The position numbers were made by a program, and so were the translations under genes. From Microbulbifer sp. TB1203 (GTDB lineage: Bacteria; Pseudomonadota; Gammaproteobacteria; Pseudomonadales; Cellvibrionaceae), in contig NZ_CP116899.1 of NCBI RefSeq assembly GCF_030997045.1, forward strand, positions 3,806,001 to 3,870,000: a stretch of DNA of 64,000 nucleotides, in the 5' to 3' direction. A model generated the notes under the pieces. It did no database searches. It was given only the letters and a program-made list of their open reading frames with translations, and had not been told where the DNA came from. Shown piece by piece: positions 50,080 through 58,410 of the stretch. How positions within the stretch are numbered: position 1 is the stretch's first letter; every line of letters starts with the position of its first letter.

Positions 50080-50913
50080 ATGATAAAACGCCGCTCTTGC
50101 CCGCTTATTCTCCATACTGTTCTGGTGTCGCTGGCGATTTCCGCCGCGCCGGCGCACGCCGACCTGGAGGGCACGCTGAACCTATACCTCAACGGCGGCT
50201 ACTACTGGTTCGACAGCGACCGGTTGGACGGCACCCCCTTTCAGGGACTGGAGCCGGAGGACACCTGGGGTGGCGGCTTCGGCTTCGGCTACAACGTCAC
50301 CGACCGCTGGGCGCTGGAAGGGGTCTACCACGTCTTCACCGTGAGTGTGGAGGGTATCGACGAAAAGCTGGACGGCAGCAACTACCACATGGATCTTCTC
50401 TACCAGTTTGCCGGGCGCTTCTGCGGCAATCTCTGCTGGCAGCCCTACGTGGCCTTCGGGGTGGGGGAGTTTCGCGTGGATTTCGACGAAGACGATCTAC
50501 TGGTCTGGGAGGAATATCTGCTGGACCCGTTCCTGGATAAGGACTACGACCGCCAGACCATGGTGAACCTGGGGCTGGGGGTCAAATACCAGCTGGGGCC
50601 GCGCTGGCAGGCGCGGGCGGATGCGCGCGCCTTCCAGGGCATCGAGGAGGGCGGCCTGGACGGCCACATCAGTTTGAGCATCGGCTACCAGTGGATCGAC
50701 GACTTGGTGATAATGCGCGACCGCGACGCGGACGGCATCCTGGACGATGTGGATTACTGCCCGCAGACGCCCATCGGTGTGGATGTGGGCCTGGACGGCT
50801 GTCCGGTGGATTCCGATCGCGACGGCGTGCCCAACTACCTGGACATATGCCCCACAACCCCACTGGGAACCCCTGTGTACGAGGATGGCTGCCCGCAATT
50901 GTGGACTGAATAA
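50080..50913 (+). CDS. OprF/OmpA-type beta-barrel with thrombospondin-3 repeats, lacking the OmpA C-terminal domain
   Basis: This 277-residue protein has a signal peptide (about 1-27, ending AHA-DLE), an eight-strand barrel domain (about 28-205, alternating pattern with WALEGVYHVF and NLGLGVKYQLG) and two or three calcium-binding thrombospondin type-3 repeats (DRDADGILDDVDYCP, DSDRDGVPNYLDICP). In OmpA/OprF proteins a peptidoglycan-binding OmpA domain follows; here the gene stops right after the repeats at CPQLWTE. A dispersed repeat begins 10 bases after the stop codon. Outer-membrane location is inferred. Confidence 0.85.
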   Translation: MIKRRSCPLILHTVLVSLAISAAPAHADLEGTLNLYLNGGYYWFDSDRLDGTPFQGLEPEDTWGGGFGFGYNVTDRWALEGVYHVFTVSVEGIDEKLDGSNYHMDLLYQFAGRFCGNLCWQPYVAFGVGEFRVDFDEDDLLVWEEYLLDPFLDKDYDRQTMVNLGLGVKYQLGPRWQARADARAFQGIEEGGLDGHISLSIGYQWIDDLVIMRDRDADGILDDVDYCPQTPIGVDVGLDGCPVDSDRDGVPNYLDICPTTPLGTPVYEDGCPQLWTE

Positions 50914-50922
50914 AATTCAAAC

Positions 50923-51047
50923 GTAGGGTGCGCGACCGCCATGGATGGCGGAAGTGCAGAAAATGCAGGAGCAATTTTCTGTCCGTGCGCACCAAAAAAG
51001 TCCGAAACCCGTGCCAGCCCTGGGCCGGTGCGCACGGCGCACCCTAC
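50923..51047. repeat. GTAGGGTGCGC-family inverted repeat, copy 2
   Basis: GTAGGGTGCGC at 50923 and the inverse GTGCGCACGGCGCACCCTAC ending at 51047 flank about 90 bases that contain a further unit, GTCCGTGCGCACC. It lies between two convergent genes and probably doubles as their terminator. Confidence 0.7.
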
Positions 51048-51078
51048 GGCTGTAAAGGTGAACAAGGTTCGCCCTGCG

Positions 51079-52980
51079 TCAGGCACCGCGGGCCGCCTCC
51101 AACTGCTCGGAAATTTCCAGCCACTGCATTTCCAACTCGTCCAGCGCCTCGCGCTGTTGTGACTGCTCGCGGTTCAGGCGGGCTATCTCTTCCTGCTGGC
51201 CGCCGCTGTACAGGCTCTCGTCCGCCAGTTGGTTTTCCAGTTCGGCCAGCTTCTTCTCCGCCTGCGACATCTGGCGTTCGACGCGCTTCAATTTGTCGGT
51301 GAGCGGTTTCAGCTGCTCCCGCAGTGCGGCGGCGGCACGGCGCTGGGTCTTTTTGTCGTCCGCCGGTTTTTCGCTGCCGGTGGATTTCTCTTCCGCCTTT
51401 TCGCCTCGTCTGAAGGCCAGCAGCCACTGCTTGTAATCCTCCAGGTCACCGGCGTAGGGTTCCGCGCGGCCGTCCGCCACCAGCAGGAACTCGTCGGTGG
51501 TGTTGGCCAGAAGATGGCGGTCGTGGGACACCAGCACCACCGCGCCGGGAAATTCCGCCAGCGCCAGGGTGAGCGCGTGGCGCATCTCCAGGTCCAGGTG
51601 GTTGGTTGGCTCGTCCAGCAATAGCAGGTTGGGTTTCTGCCAGGCGAGGATCGCCAGTGCCAGCCGCGCCTTTTCGCCGCCGGAGAAATCCGCCACCGTT
51701 TCGAAGGCGCGGTCGCCGGCAAAACCGTAGCCGCCGAGAAAATCCCTCAGGGACTGCTCGCTGGCCTCCGGGGACAGTCGCTGCAGGTGCAACACGGGTG
51801 AGGCGGCGCCGTCCAGCGCCTCCAACTGGTGCTGGGCGAAGTAGCCGATCGCCAGGTGTTCACCGCACAGGCGCTCGCCGCCGATCAACGGCAGCTCCCC
51901 CGCCAGGGTTTTGATCAGCGAGGATTTACCCGCGCCATTGGGCCCCAGCAGGCCGATGCGGCGCCCGGGCTGGATGCCCAGCTGCACCCGATGCAATACG
52001 ACCCTGCCCCGGTAGCCGATATCCGCCTCGCGCAGGTCGATCAGCGGGTCGGAAGTTTTGTCGGCGGCGGGGAGAGTGAAGTGAAAAGGTGAGTCGGCGT
52101 GCGCCGGCGCTATCTGCACCATGCGGTCCAGCGCCTTGAGGCGGCTCTGTGCCTGTTTCGCCTTGCTCGCCTTGGCGCGGAAGCGGCGCACGAAATCCTC
52201 CATATGCGCCCGCTCCACCTGCTGCTTCTCGTACTGTGCCTGCTGCTGTGCCAGGCGCTCTGCGCGCGCGCGCTCGAACGCGCTGTAGTTGCCGCTGTAC
52301 AGGCGTAGCTGACGCTGTTCGAAGCTGACGATGCCGTCCACCACCGCGTCGAGAAAATCCCGGTCGTGGGAGATGACCAGCAGAGTGCCGGGAAAACGCT
52401 GCAGCCACTGTTCCAGCCACAGGGTGGCGTCCAGGTCCAGGTGGTTGGTGGGTTCATCGAGCAGCATCAGATCCGCCGGGCACATGAGCGCCCGGGCCAG
52501 GTTCAGGCGGATGCGCCAGCCCCCGGAGAAGCTGCTGACCGGGCGCTGCTGGTCGGCGTGCGCGAAACCGAGGCCGTCGAGAAGCTGCGCCGCGCGGGCC
52601 GGGCCGCTGTAGCCGTCGATCGCCGCCATTCGCTCGTGCAGTTCGCCGAGTTCGCGGCCGCCGATATCGCCGTTCTCAGCCTGTTGCAGCTTCCGTTGCA
52701 GCCGGCGCAGTTCGTCGTCGCCGTCGAGCACATAGTCCAGGGCGCTCTGCTGGCCGGCGGCCACTTCCTGGGCCATATGCGCGATGCGCCAGCCGGCGGG
52801 CACATCCACCCGGCCGCTGTCGCTGTCCAGTTGGTGCAGCAGCAGTTTGAACAGGCTGGACTTGCCACAGCCGTTGGCCCCGATGACGCCAACCTTGTGG
52901 CCGGGAAAGATACGGCAGTCCGCATTTTGCAGCAGTTCGCGGCCGCCTATTTGCAGGGAAACGCCTTGCAGATTGATCAA
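51079..52980 (-). CDS. ABC-F family ATPase (YheS-like)
   Basis: ABC-F proteins are soluble ATPases that act on ribosomes. The 633-residue product (TTG start at 52980 with AGAGG) has two ABC cassettes: the first with GANGCGKSSL (34-43) and FSGGWRIRLNLARAL, the second with GPNGAGKSSL (about 345) and FSGGEKARLALAIL. They are joined by a charged linker (about 240-310), and a C-terminal coiled coil (about 530-630) follows. No membrane segments are present. The match to YheS is by architecture. It is divergent from the TIGR02444 gene, as in Pseudomonas. Confidence 0.93.
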   Translation of the reverse strand: MINLQGVSLQIGGRELLQNADCRIFPGHKVGVIGANGCGKSSLFKLLLHQLDSDSGRVDVPAGWRIAHMAQEVAAGQQSALDYVLDGDDELRRLQRKLQQAENGDIGGRELGELHERMAAIDGYSGPARAAQLLDGLGFAHADQQRPVSSFSGGWRIRLNLARALMCPADLMLLDEPTNHLDLDATLWLEQWLQRFPGTLLVISHDRDFLDAVVDGIVSFEQRQLRLYSGNYSAFERARAERLAQQQAQYEKQQVERAHMEDFVRRFRAKASKAKQAQSRLKALDRMVQIAPAHADSPFHFTLPAADKTSDPLIDLREADIGYRGRVVLHRVQLGIQPGRRIGLLGPNGAGKSSLIKTLAGELPLIGGERLCGEHLAIGYFAQHQLEALDGAASPVLHLQRLSPEASEQSLRDFLGGYGFAGDRAFETVADFSGGEKARLALAILAWQKPNLLLLDEPTNHLDLEMRHALTLALAEFPGAVVLVSHDRHLLANTTDEFLLVADGRAEPYAGDLEDYKQWLLAFRRGEKAEEKSTGSEKPADDKKTQRRAAAALREQLKPLTDKLKRVERQMSQAEKKLAELENQLADESLYSGGQQEEIARLNREQSQQREALDELEMQWLEISEQLEAARGA

Positions 52981-53049
52981 CTAAAACCTCTGTTGTCTGG
53001 AGCCTGGAGTGCTAGGCTATCGACGTAATAAATTGGTCGGGATTCTACC

Positions 53050-53535
53050 GTGACAAAATCCGCACCTCCATCGTCGCCTCTGGAAAACCCCCTGTGGCAG
53101 TTCTGCCTGGACTTTTATCGCCAGCCCCAGGTCGAGGAATTCCTGCTGGAGTGCCAGGACGAGAGGGGGGCAGACGTGTGCCTGTTGCTCTGGGCCAGCT
53201 ACGCGGAAGCCGGGGGCCGGCGGCTCAGCGAGGAGAGTTGGCGCGTGGCGGACAGCGGCCTGGCGCCGCGGCGGCGGATGATTTCCAGCGTGCGTCACCT
53301 GCGCCGCTGGCTCGGAAACATGCGGCCGCGCGCCCAGTGGCTCTACGACTACTGCAAAGGCTATGAGCAAAAACTGGAACAGCGCCAGCTGGCGGCGTTG
53401 TGGAAATTGCAGGAGGAGAGCTGGCCGGAGGACCGACCGGCCCTGGAACTGGCGGGACAGCAATACGGGCTGCTGCAAAAAGATCAGGCCCGCTGGGCGG
53501 GCCTGATCGAAGCCTTTAAATCCGGTTCCCGTTAG
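53050..53535 (+). CDS. TIGR02444-family protein (DUF2390)
   Basis: This 161-residue cytoplasmic protein (GTG start) contains NPLWQFCLDFYRQPQVEEFL and CLLLWASYAEAGGRRLSE, the recognised features of the TIGR02444/DUF2390 family. Members are small helical proteins of unknown function found next to the ABC-F and algP genes in Pseudomonas, as here. It converges on the algP-like gene, 6 bases away. Confidence 0.88.
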   Translation: MTKSAPPSSPLENPLWQFCLDFYRQPQVEEFLLECQDERGADVCLLLWASYAEAGGRRLSEESWRVADSGLAPRRRMISSVRHLRRWLGNMRPRAQWLYDYCKGYEQKLEQRQLAALWKLQEESWPEDRPALELAGQQYGLLQKDQARWAGLIEAFKSGSR

Positions 53536-53541
53536 CGGGAA

Positions 53542-54555
53542 TTACTCGTTGCCGGACTTCTCGCTGGCGAACAGGCTGTTGGGCGGTGTCGCCGGAGTGA
53601 TGGTCGGCTTGGGTTCGGGAGAGGGTTTTTGCTCTCCGGCCGGCTCGGAGCTGCCGACGGGGCGGGGCTCCGGTGTTTTGCCCTGGAACGGTGCACTGCT
53701 GGATGGAATGCTCTCCGGCTTTTTCTCCGCGGGGGGAGTCGGCTTGGGCTCGGCAGCGGCTTTCCCGGGTTTGGGCTCGGCGGGTTTCGCCGCCTCTCCG
53801 GAAGGGGCCTTCTTAACCTCAGGCTTCTGGCTCTTCGGCTCGGCAGGTTTTCCGGGGGGGGCTTTTTGGGCCGCCGGCTTGGAAGCCGCTGACTTACCGG
53901 CGGCCTTCTCGGCCGGCGCCTTGGCAGTGGAGGGCTTCTTGGCCGGAGCTTTTTTGCGGGTGGCCTTTTTCACCGCCGTTTTCTTCGTCTCCGTTTTCTT
54001 CGTTTCGGCTTTCTTTGCGGCAGTTTTCTTTGCCGCGCTTTTCTTGGGCGCCGCTTTTTTGGCCGAGGCCTTTTTCGCAGTGGTTTTCTTTGCTGCGGTC
54101 TTTGTCGCGGATTTTTTCGCAGTCGCTTTCTTCTTCTTGGCTTTCCTGGTTTTGCCGGCGGCGGCTTTTTCGGCTTTGGCCGCTACCTTGTCGAGGCTGT
54201 CCGCGAGCTTTTTCTCCAGCTTGGCCGATGCCTCGGTCTGCTTGGCTTTGGCGACATCGTCCTTGGCCTGTTGCAGGGCCTCAGTCAGTTTGGCGACGGT
54301 GGCCTTGGCGGCGTCCAGCCGCTTTTGCACGGCGGCGGTCTTGTTTTTCTTTGCCGCGGCGCGGGCGCTGGCGAGCTTGGTCTTGGCCTTGGACAATTTG
54401 CTCTGGGCGGCGGTCATTGCCTTGTCGGCTTTTTGTACCGCTTTGCCGGCGTCGGCGACCTGCTTGGCCCGGGCCTTGTCCAGTTGAGTGGTGAGCTTGG
54501 CGATTTGAGCTTCCAGCTCCGCGACCTTGTCCAGAGTTTTTTGTTTGGCAGCCAT
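53542..54555 (-). CDS. algP: AlgP/histone H1-like Ala-Lys-Pro repeat protein
   Basis: The ATG at 54555 gives 337 residues. An N-terminal coiled coil (about 1-120) is followed by a tail of KAAAKK/AKKxAAKK/KKT repeats (about 120-230) and a Pro/Ala/Lys/Glu-rich end. Such eukaryotic H1-like tails bind DNA without sequence specificity; AlgP affects alginate gene expression in P. aeruginosa. The neighbours FKBP, algQ and the ABC-F gene match the Pseudomonas algP locus, which supports the name. The repetitive DNA makes the tail prone to length change. Confidence 0.85.
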   Translation of the reverse strand: MAAKQKTLDKVAELEAQIAKLTTQLDKARAKQVADAGKAVQKADKAMTAAQSKLSKAKTKLASARAAAKKNKTAAVQKRLDAAKATVAKLTEALQQAKDDVAKAKQTEASAKLEKKLADSLDKVAAKAEKAAAGKTRKAKKKKATAKKSATKTAAKKTTAKKASAKKAAPKKSAAKKTAAKKAETKKTETKKTAVKKATRKKAPAKKPSTAKAPAEKAAGKSAASKPAAQKAPPGKPAEPKSQKPEVKKAPSGEAAKPAEPKPGKAAAEPKPTPPAEKKPESIPSSSAPFQGKTPEPRPVGSSEPAGEQKPSPEPKPTITPATPPNSLFASEKSGNE

Positions 54556-55009
54556 GAGTTGATATCCTGAGGTTTTCGATCTATTCGGTACACCCGGGCG
54601 GTGCACACACCCGGCGTTTTATACGGTCGAGCCGCTATCACAGACCCACACCCTTGCCAGCCTCGCTGGCCGGTCCGCTGCACCGGCAGTGCCAATTCAC
54701 CCAAAGCGTGCCGGAACAACCGGTGGAGAGCCGATAATAGCGCTGTTGTTGGTGAAGTGCATCCCTGCACTTCATTCCCTGCGGGACAGTCGGGTATGCA
54801 CAAATCCGCTGTCTCTGTCGATTAGTGTGAAGTAGATCCACAGTATGGACCAGCGTGCCGGTGTGCACCTCCAGCCGCCATGGGTTAGACTTGGCGGGGA
54901 CCGGCCGCTACCGGCCGAGCGCTTCTGCGATGATCTTGTGTCGCTTCTTTGCGTTGGCCAACTGGCCAAACGATTAAACAAATACATCACGGATAAAGAG
55001 ACAATTCCC
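54556..55009. other. Intergenic region between divergent algP-like and FKBP genes
   Basis: These 454 bases hold no gene I can support. Two palindromes stand out: GAAGTGCATCCCTGCACTTC (54752-54771) and TTGGCCAACTGGCCAA (54954-54969), the latter 41 bases before the FKBP start and possibly an operator. TATTAT on the minus strand at 54735-54740 could be a -10 box for the algP-like gene. Confidence 0.4.
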
Positions 55010-55840
55010 ATGAACAAATATCCACTGGCTGCAGCAATTGCCCTGGGCATCGCGCTGGTCGGCTGTGACAAACAGAAATCCGAGCAGGCGAGCGAGGAGG
55101 TTGCCCTGGAGACCCAGGAGCAAAAGGTCAGCTACATCATCGCTGAAGATATGGCCAAGCGCCTGAAGTCCCAGGACGTGGAGCTGGACCCGCAGGTGGT
55201 GCTGATGGCCCTGGACGATGTGGCCAACGATCGCGAGTCGCGCATATCCGATGAGGACAAGCAGCAGGTCATCGCGGTCTTCCAGGAGGAGATGCAGGCC
55301 AAGCAGAAGCAAATGCTGGCCGATCAGGAGAAAGAGTTCAAAGCGAAGGCGGAGCAGAACCTGGCGGAAGGCAAGGCGTTCCTCGAGGAGAACGCCAAGA
55401 AGGAGGGGGTGGTCACCACCGACTCCGGCCTGCAGTACAAGGTGATCAGAGAGGGCACTGGCGACTCCCCGAGCGCCGACAGCACTGTGGAAGTGGACTA
55501 CAAAGGTACCCTGATCGACGGCACTGAGTTCGACAGTTCCTACGCCCGTGGCGAGCCGGTACAGTTTCCGGTGAACGGTGTGATCAAGGGCTGGACCGAG
55601 GCCCTGCAGATGATGAAGGAAGGCGCCAAGTGGGAGCTGTATATTCCTTCCGACCTGGCCTACGGGCCCGGTGGTGCCGGCGGTCTGATCGGCCCCAACG
55701 CCACGCTGATTTTTGAGGTTGAGCTGCACAAGGCCAATGTGAAGGCCGACGGCGGTGAGGAGTCCCCCGAGGGAGAGCAGCAGCCGGAGGAAGGCACTCA
55801 GGGAGAGGGCGCCGGGGAAGCAGGTGCCCAGGAAGAGTAA
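55010..55840 (+). CDS. FKBP-type peptidyl-prolyl isomerase, lipoprotein
   Basis: The ATG at 55010 gives 276 residues. A lipobox LVGC (about Cys16) places it at a membrane facing the periplasm. An FKBP N-terminal dimerisation helix domain (about 28-135) precedes the isomerase domain (about 140-240) with VEVDYKGTLIDGTEFDSS, VIKGWTEALQMMKEGAKW and YGPGG. An acidic tail of 30 residues ends the protein. It is in the same place as the FKBP gene beside algP and algQ in Pseudomonas. A strong terminator follows. Confidence 0.93.
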   Translation: MNKYPLAAAIALGIALVGCDKQKSEQASEEVALETQEQKVSYIIAEDMAKRLKSQDVELDPQVVLMALDDVANDRESRISDEDKQQVIAVFQEEMQAKQKQMLADQEKEFKAKAEQNLAEGKAFLEENAKKEGVVTTDSGLQYKVIREGTGDSPSADSTVEVDYKGTLIDGTEFDSSYARGEPVQFPVNGVIKGWTEALQMMKEGAKWELYIPSDLAYGPGGAGGLIGPNATLIFEVELHKANVKADGGEESPEGEQQPEEGTQGEGAGEAGAQEE

Positions 55841-55860
55841 GGCTGTTCGTCAGTGACACA

Positions 55861-55891
55861 AAAAAAAGGGGCTCTCCGGAGCCCCTTTTTT
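55861..55891 (+). terminator. Rho-independent terminator after the FKBP gene
   Basis: GGGGCTC and GAGCCCC form a tight hairpin with an A-run before and seven T after. It can work in both directions, serving also the convergent algQ gene. Confidence 0.93.
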
Positions 55892-55910
55892 GTGCCGATT
55901 GAAAATATAG

Positions 55911-55930
55911 AGGCGAATCTTGAATTCGCC
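55911..55930. repeat. Short palindromic repeat, diverged copy 3
   Basis: AGGCGAATCTTGAATTCGCC keeps the GGCGAA...TTCGCC arms of the repeats at 506-524 and 20187-20205, with a changed centre. Confidence 0.4.
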
Positions 55931-55980
55931 CCGGCAGGACCTTCCCTTCCGCCTTATTAGTAAGTGAGCAGTATTACGGT

Positions 55981-56448
55981 TCAGGCCAACTGGTTCTTGT
56001 GCGCCGTGTGCAACAGCGCGATCATCTGATCCTCGGAACTGAAGCGGGTTTCCAGCGCCTCACCCAGTTGGGACAGGTCGCGCTGCAGCGCGGTCAGGTC
56101 GTCGGTCTCCTGGTACTTGTCGTTGAAGTCCACGGCGATATCGGTGGTGCCGTCGATTTCCCGGTAAAGCTGGCGCGCTGTCTCCAGGCCCTGCTTGTCG
56201 CCGAACGCCTTTCCCTCGTGGATCAGTTGTTCGTACACCTCGAAGTGGCCGGCTGAGACATAGTCCACCAGTTGCTGGCAGAGCTGACGCACATTCTCCT
56301 CGGTTTCGGCATCGCCCTCGGCGATTTCCTTTTTTTGCGAGAGCGTACAGAAGCGCACCAGCAGCTCCTGGCGCGAGAGCAACCAGCGATCGATGATCTC
56401 GCTTACGCCTCCCCAGCGCTCTCGCGCCGATTTGCAATTCTCCAGCAT
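55981..56448 (-). CDS. algQ: Sigma-70 regulator Rsd/AlgQ
   Basis: Rsd/AlgQ binds the housekeeping sigma factor and shifts polymerase use; AlgQ also affects alginate and siderophore genes in Pseudomonas. The ATG at 56448 gives 155 residues, starting MLENCKSARERWGGVSEIID and containing LVRFCTLSQKK and LVDYVSAGHFEVYEQL, which are family hallmarks. It is divergent from the PaiB-type gene. Context with algP and FKBP favours the name AlgQ. Confidence 0.92.
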   Translation of the reverse strand: MLENCKSARERWGGVSEIIDRWLLSRQELLVRFCTLSQKKEIAEGDAETEENVRQLCQQLVDYVSAGHFEVYEQLIHEGKAFGDKQGLETARQLYREIDGTTDIAVDFNDKYQETDDLTALQRDLSQLGEALETRFSSEDQMIALLHTAHKNQLA

Positions 56449-56575
56449 CTCCGGGTTTCCCTTTGTGACTCCTAACGGCTTTCTGCAAGATAGGAGATTC
56501 CCCCGCCGCCGGCAAGGAACTGAGTACATTCTGCGCCAGATAGATACCAACTGAAAAACTGAAAGGAAGGAATAA

Positions 56576-57214
56576 ATGTACATACCCAGCAGCTTTCGCC
56601 AGGAGGATATGGCAGCTCTGCACCAGTTGATGCGCGATCGCCCGCTGGCAACCCTGGTAACCAGTTCGCCGGATGGTCCCAACGCCAACCATATCCCCCT
56701 GCAGTTGGTCGCCGAGCCGGGTTCCCGGGGTGTACTGCGCGGGCACATCGCGCGGGCCAACCCGCTGGCGCGGGAAGCGGAGGAGCCGCTGCAGGCGCTG
56801 GCGATATTCTGCGGCCCCGACAGCTATATCTCCCCCTCCTGGTATCCGGAGAAAGTCGAGCACGGCAAGGTAGTGCCCACCTGGAATTATGTGGCGGTCC
56901 ATGCCCGCGGCAGCCTGCGAATCGTGGAGGAGCCCCACTGGTTGAGGGAGCAACTGGAAGGACTGACCGGGCAAAAGGAGGCTGGGGCTCCATCACCCTG
57001 GTCGGTGGCGGACGCGCCGGAGGACTTCATTGAAAAACTCTCAGCCGCCATCGTGGGAATAGAGCTCAGCATCGATACGCTGGAGGGAAAGTGGAAAGTC
57101 AGCCAGAACCAGCGCCGCGCAACCCGTGAGGGCGTAGCGGGTGGACTGAGGGAGCGGGCCGGCGATGGCGACGGGGATATGGCGGCGCTGGTCGAATCTG
57201 CGGTCGGCGATTGA
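56576..57214 (+). CDS. PaiB-family FMN-binding protein
   Basis: This 212-residue protein has an AAGGAAGGA ribosome site and starts MYIPSSFRQEDMAALHQLMR. Landmarks of the family are HIPLQLV, GHIARANPLAR, PSWYPEKVEHGKVVPTWNY and the C-terminal KWKVSQNQ. Structurally related to flavin-reductase-type split barrels, PaiB was described in Bacillus as a negative regulator; its role here is unknown. A heme or FMN ligand is likely from the family. Confidence 0.92.
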   Translation: MYIPSSFRQEDMAALHQLMRDRPLATLVTSSPDGPNANHIPLQLVAEPGSRGVLRGHIARANPLAREAEEPLQALAIFCGPDSYISPSWYPEKVEHGKVVPTWNYVAVHARGSLRIVEEPHWLREQLEGLTGQKEAGAPSPWSVADAPEDFIEKLSAAIVGIELSIDTLEGKWKVSQNQRRATREGVAGGLRERAGDGDGDMAALVESAVGD

Positions 57215-57292
57215 TCCGCGTTGGCGACTGTCAGGGGTTGGGCGTGTCGCCGTACCGGCGAGCCGGTGGACGGCGATCTTTGTCCTTGGTCT

Positions 57293-57784
57293 TCAGGATT
57301 TGCGGAAGGCCTGCCAGGCGCCGAAGGCGATCAGCCCGATAAAGCCCAGCGCGGCCCAGCCAGGTATTGAGATGCCCAGCAGCGTCCACTGCACTTCGGC
57401 GCAGTTGCCGTCGCCGGTGAGCAGGGTCTTGAGCACATCGGATACCGGAAAGGATTCGAGCATATAGCTGATCCCCGGCCCGCAGGCGGGCACCTGGTCT
57501 TCCGGCAGGCTCTGCAACCACAGCTGGCGGCCGGAAAAATAGAGTCCGCCCAGGGCCCAGAGAGAGACCAGCAGGCCGTAGATTCGCCGGCCGATGGTGG
57601 CCGGGTTGTGCAGAAAGGCGGCCAGCGATACCAGCCCCGCGCCCAGCAGCATCACCCGCTGGGTGATGCACAGCGGACAGGGCTCGAGCCCGCGGATATA
57701 TTCCAGGTAAAAGGCGGCACCGAGCAGGAATACCACGGCGAGAAAAGCCAGCAGGAAGGTGGTGCGCGGGTTGGGCAGCTTCAT
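57293..57784 (-). CDS. dsbB: Disulfide bond formation protein DsbB
   Basis: DsbB reoxidises DsbA with ubiquinone. The 163-residue product has four membrane spans, the first cysteine pair in LEPCPLCITQR (Cys36-Cys39) and a second pair in the central periplasmic loop (ACGPG and NCAEV, about 101 and 127), the classical arrangement. It overlaps acpH by 4 bases. In Pseudomonas a dsbB paralogue also lies beside algQ. Confidence 0.94.
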   Translation of the reverse strand: MKLPNPRTTFLLAFLAVVFLLGAAFYLEYIRGLEPCPLCITQRVMLLGAGLVSLAAFLHNPATIGRRIYGLLVSLWALGGLYFSGRQLWLQSLPEDQVPACGPGISYMLESFPVSDVLKTLLTGDGNCAEVQWTLLGISIPGWAALGFIGLIAFGAWQAFRKS

Positions 57785-58395
57785 GATTTATTGTGTTCCG
57801 AATGATGTTTTGAGTAGGACTGCCGGAACCCGGCGGCCTCCCGATTCAAATAGCCGAACAGTTCGGTGAAATTCCGCTCCAGCGCGGGGCGCCGGGCCAG
57901 CAGCTCCGGCAGAGCATCCTGCAGTGGCACCGGGCGGCTGAGCCGCTGGCTTACCCGAGCGAGGCTCTGGGCGACCACCTGTTCGTCGCCGTAACTCTGC
58001 AGAAGTTTAAAGCGTTCGGCACGCTCCATAAATGCCTGCGCGCGCGGGGGAATATACCTGTCGCGGCTGTGAAAGTGCCGCCAGCAGTCCCGGCAGAAAT
58101 CCTCCAGCGGCTGGTGGTGCCACTCGTTCCACTGCCGGCTGAGCAGGTGGTCGAACCAGATATCCAGAATGATGCCGGTGTAACGCCGCCAGCTCGGGTC
58201 CAATTGCGCCTGGGATTTCCGGTAGGCGGGGTGGCTGTCGGTGAGTGCGTCGATGCGCCTGTGCAGGCGGATGCCCGCTTCTATGTCCGCCGGCAGTTCA
58301 CCCTTTAACGGGCCCTTGACGAAATCCCCCAGCAGCCCGCCCAGGCGCCAGTCCGGCTCGGGGCCGGAGAGCAGCAGGTGGGCGAGGTAGTTCAT
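57781..58395 (-). CDS. acpH: Acyl carrier protein phosphodiesterase (AcpH)
   Basis: AcpH removes the phosphopantetheine arm from acyl carrier protein. The 204-residue product starts MNYLAHLLLSG and has LLGDFVKGPLKGELP, GIRLHRRIDALTDSHPAY and ILDIWFDHLLS, whose Asp and His residues match the HD-like metal site. Its stop overlaps the dsbB start (ATGA), and it starts 15 bases after gshA, so gshA-acpH-dsbB are probably one operon. Confidence 0.92.
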   Translation of the reverse strand: MNYLAHLLLSGPEPDWRLGGLLGDFVKGPLKGELPADIEAGIRLHRRIDALTDSHPAYRKSQAQLDPSWRRYTGIILDIWFDHLLSRQWNEWHHQPLEDFCRDCWRHFHSRDRYIPPRAQAFMERAERFKLLQSYGDEQVVAQSLARVSQRLSRPVPLQDALPELLARRPALERNFTELFGYLNREAAGFRQSYSKHHSEHNKS

Positions 58396-58410
58396 CGCGG
58401 TGTCGCGGAT

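Noticed and set aside
49793..50083. 96-residue frame on the plus strand
   Set aside because: The composition is Ser/Arg-rich and it overlaps the start of the OprF-like gene; no ribosome site or family pattern.
54845..55009. N-terminal extension of the FKBP protein
   Set aside because: It would bury the lipoprotein signal peptide that begins at 55010.
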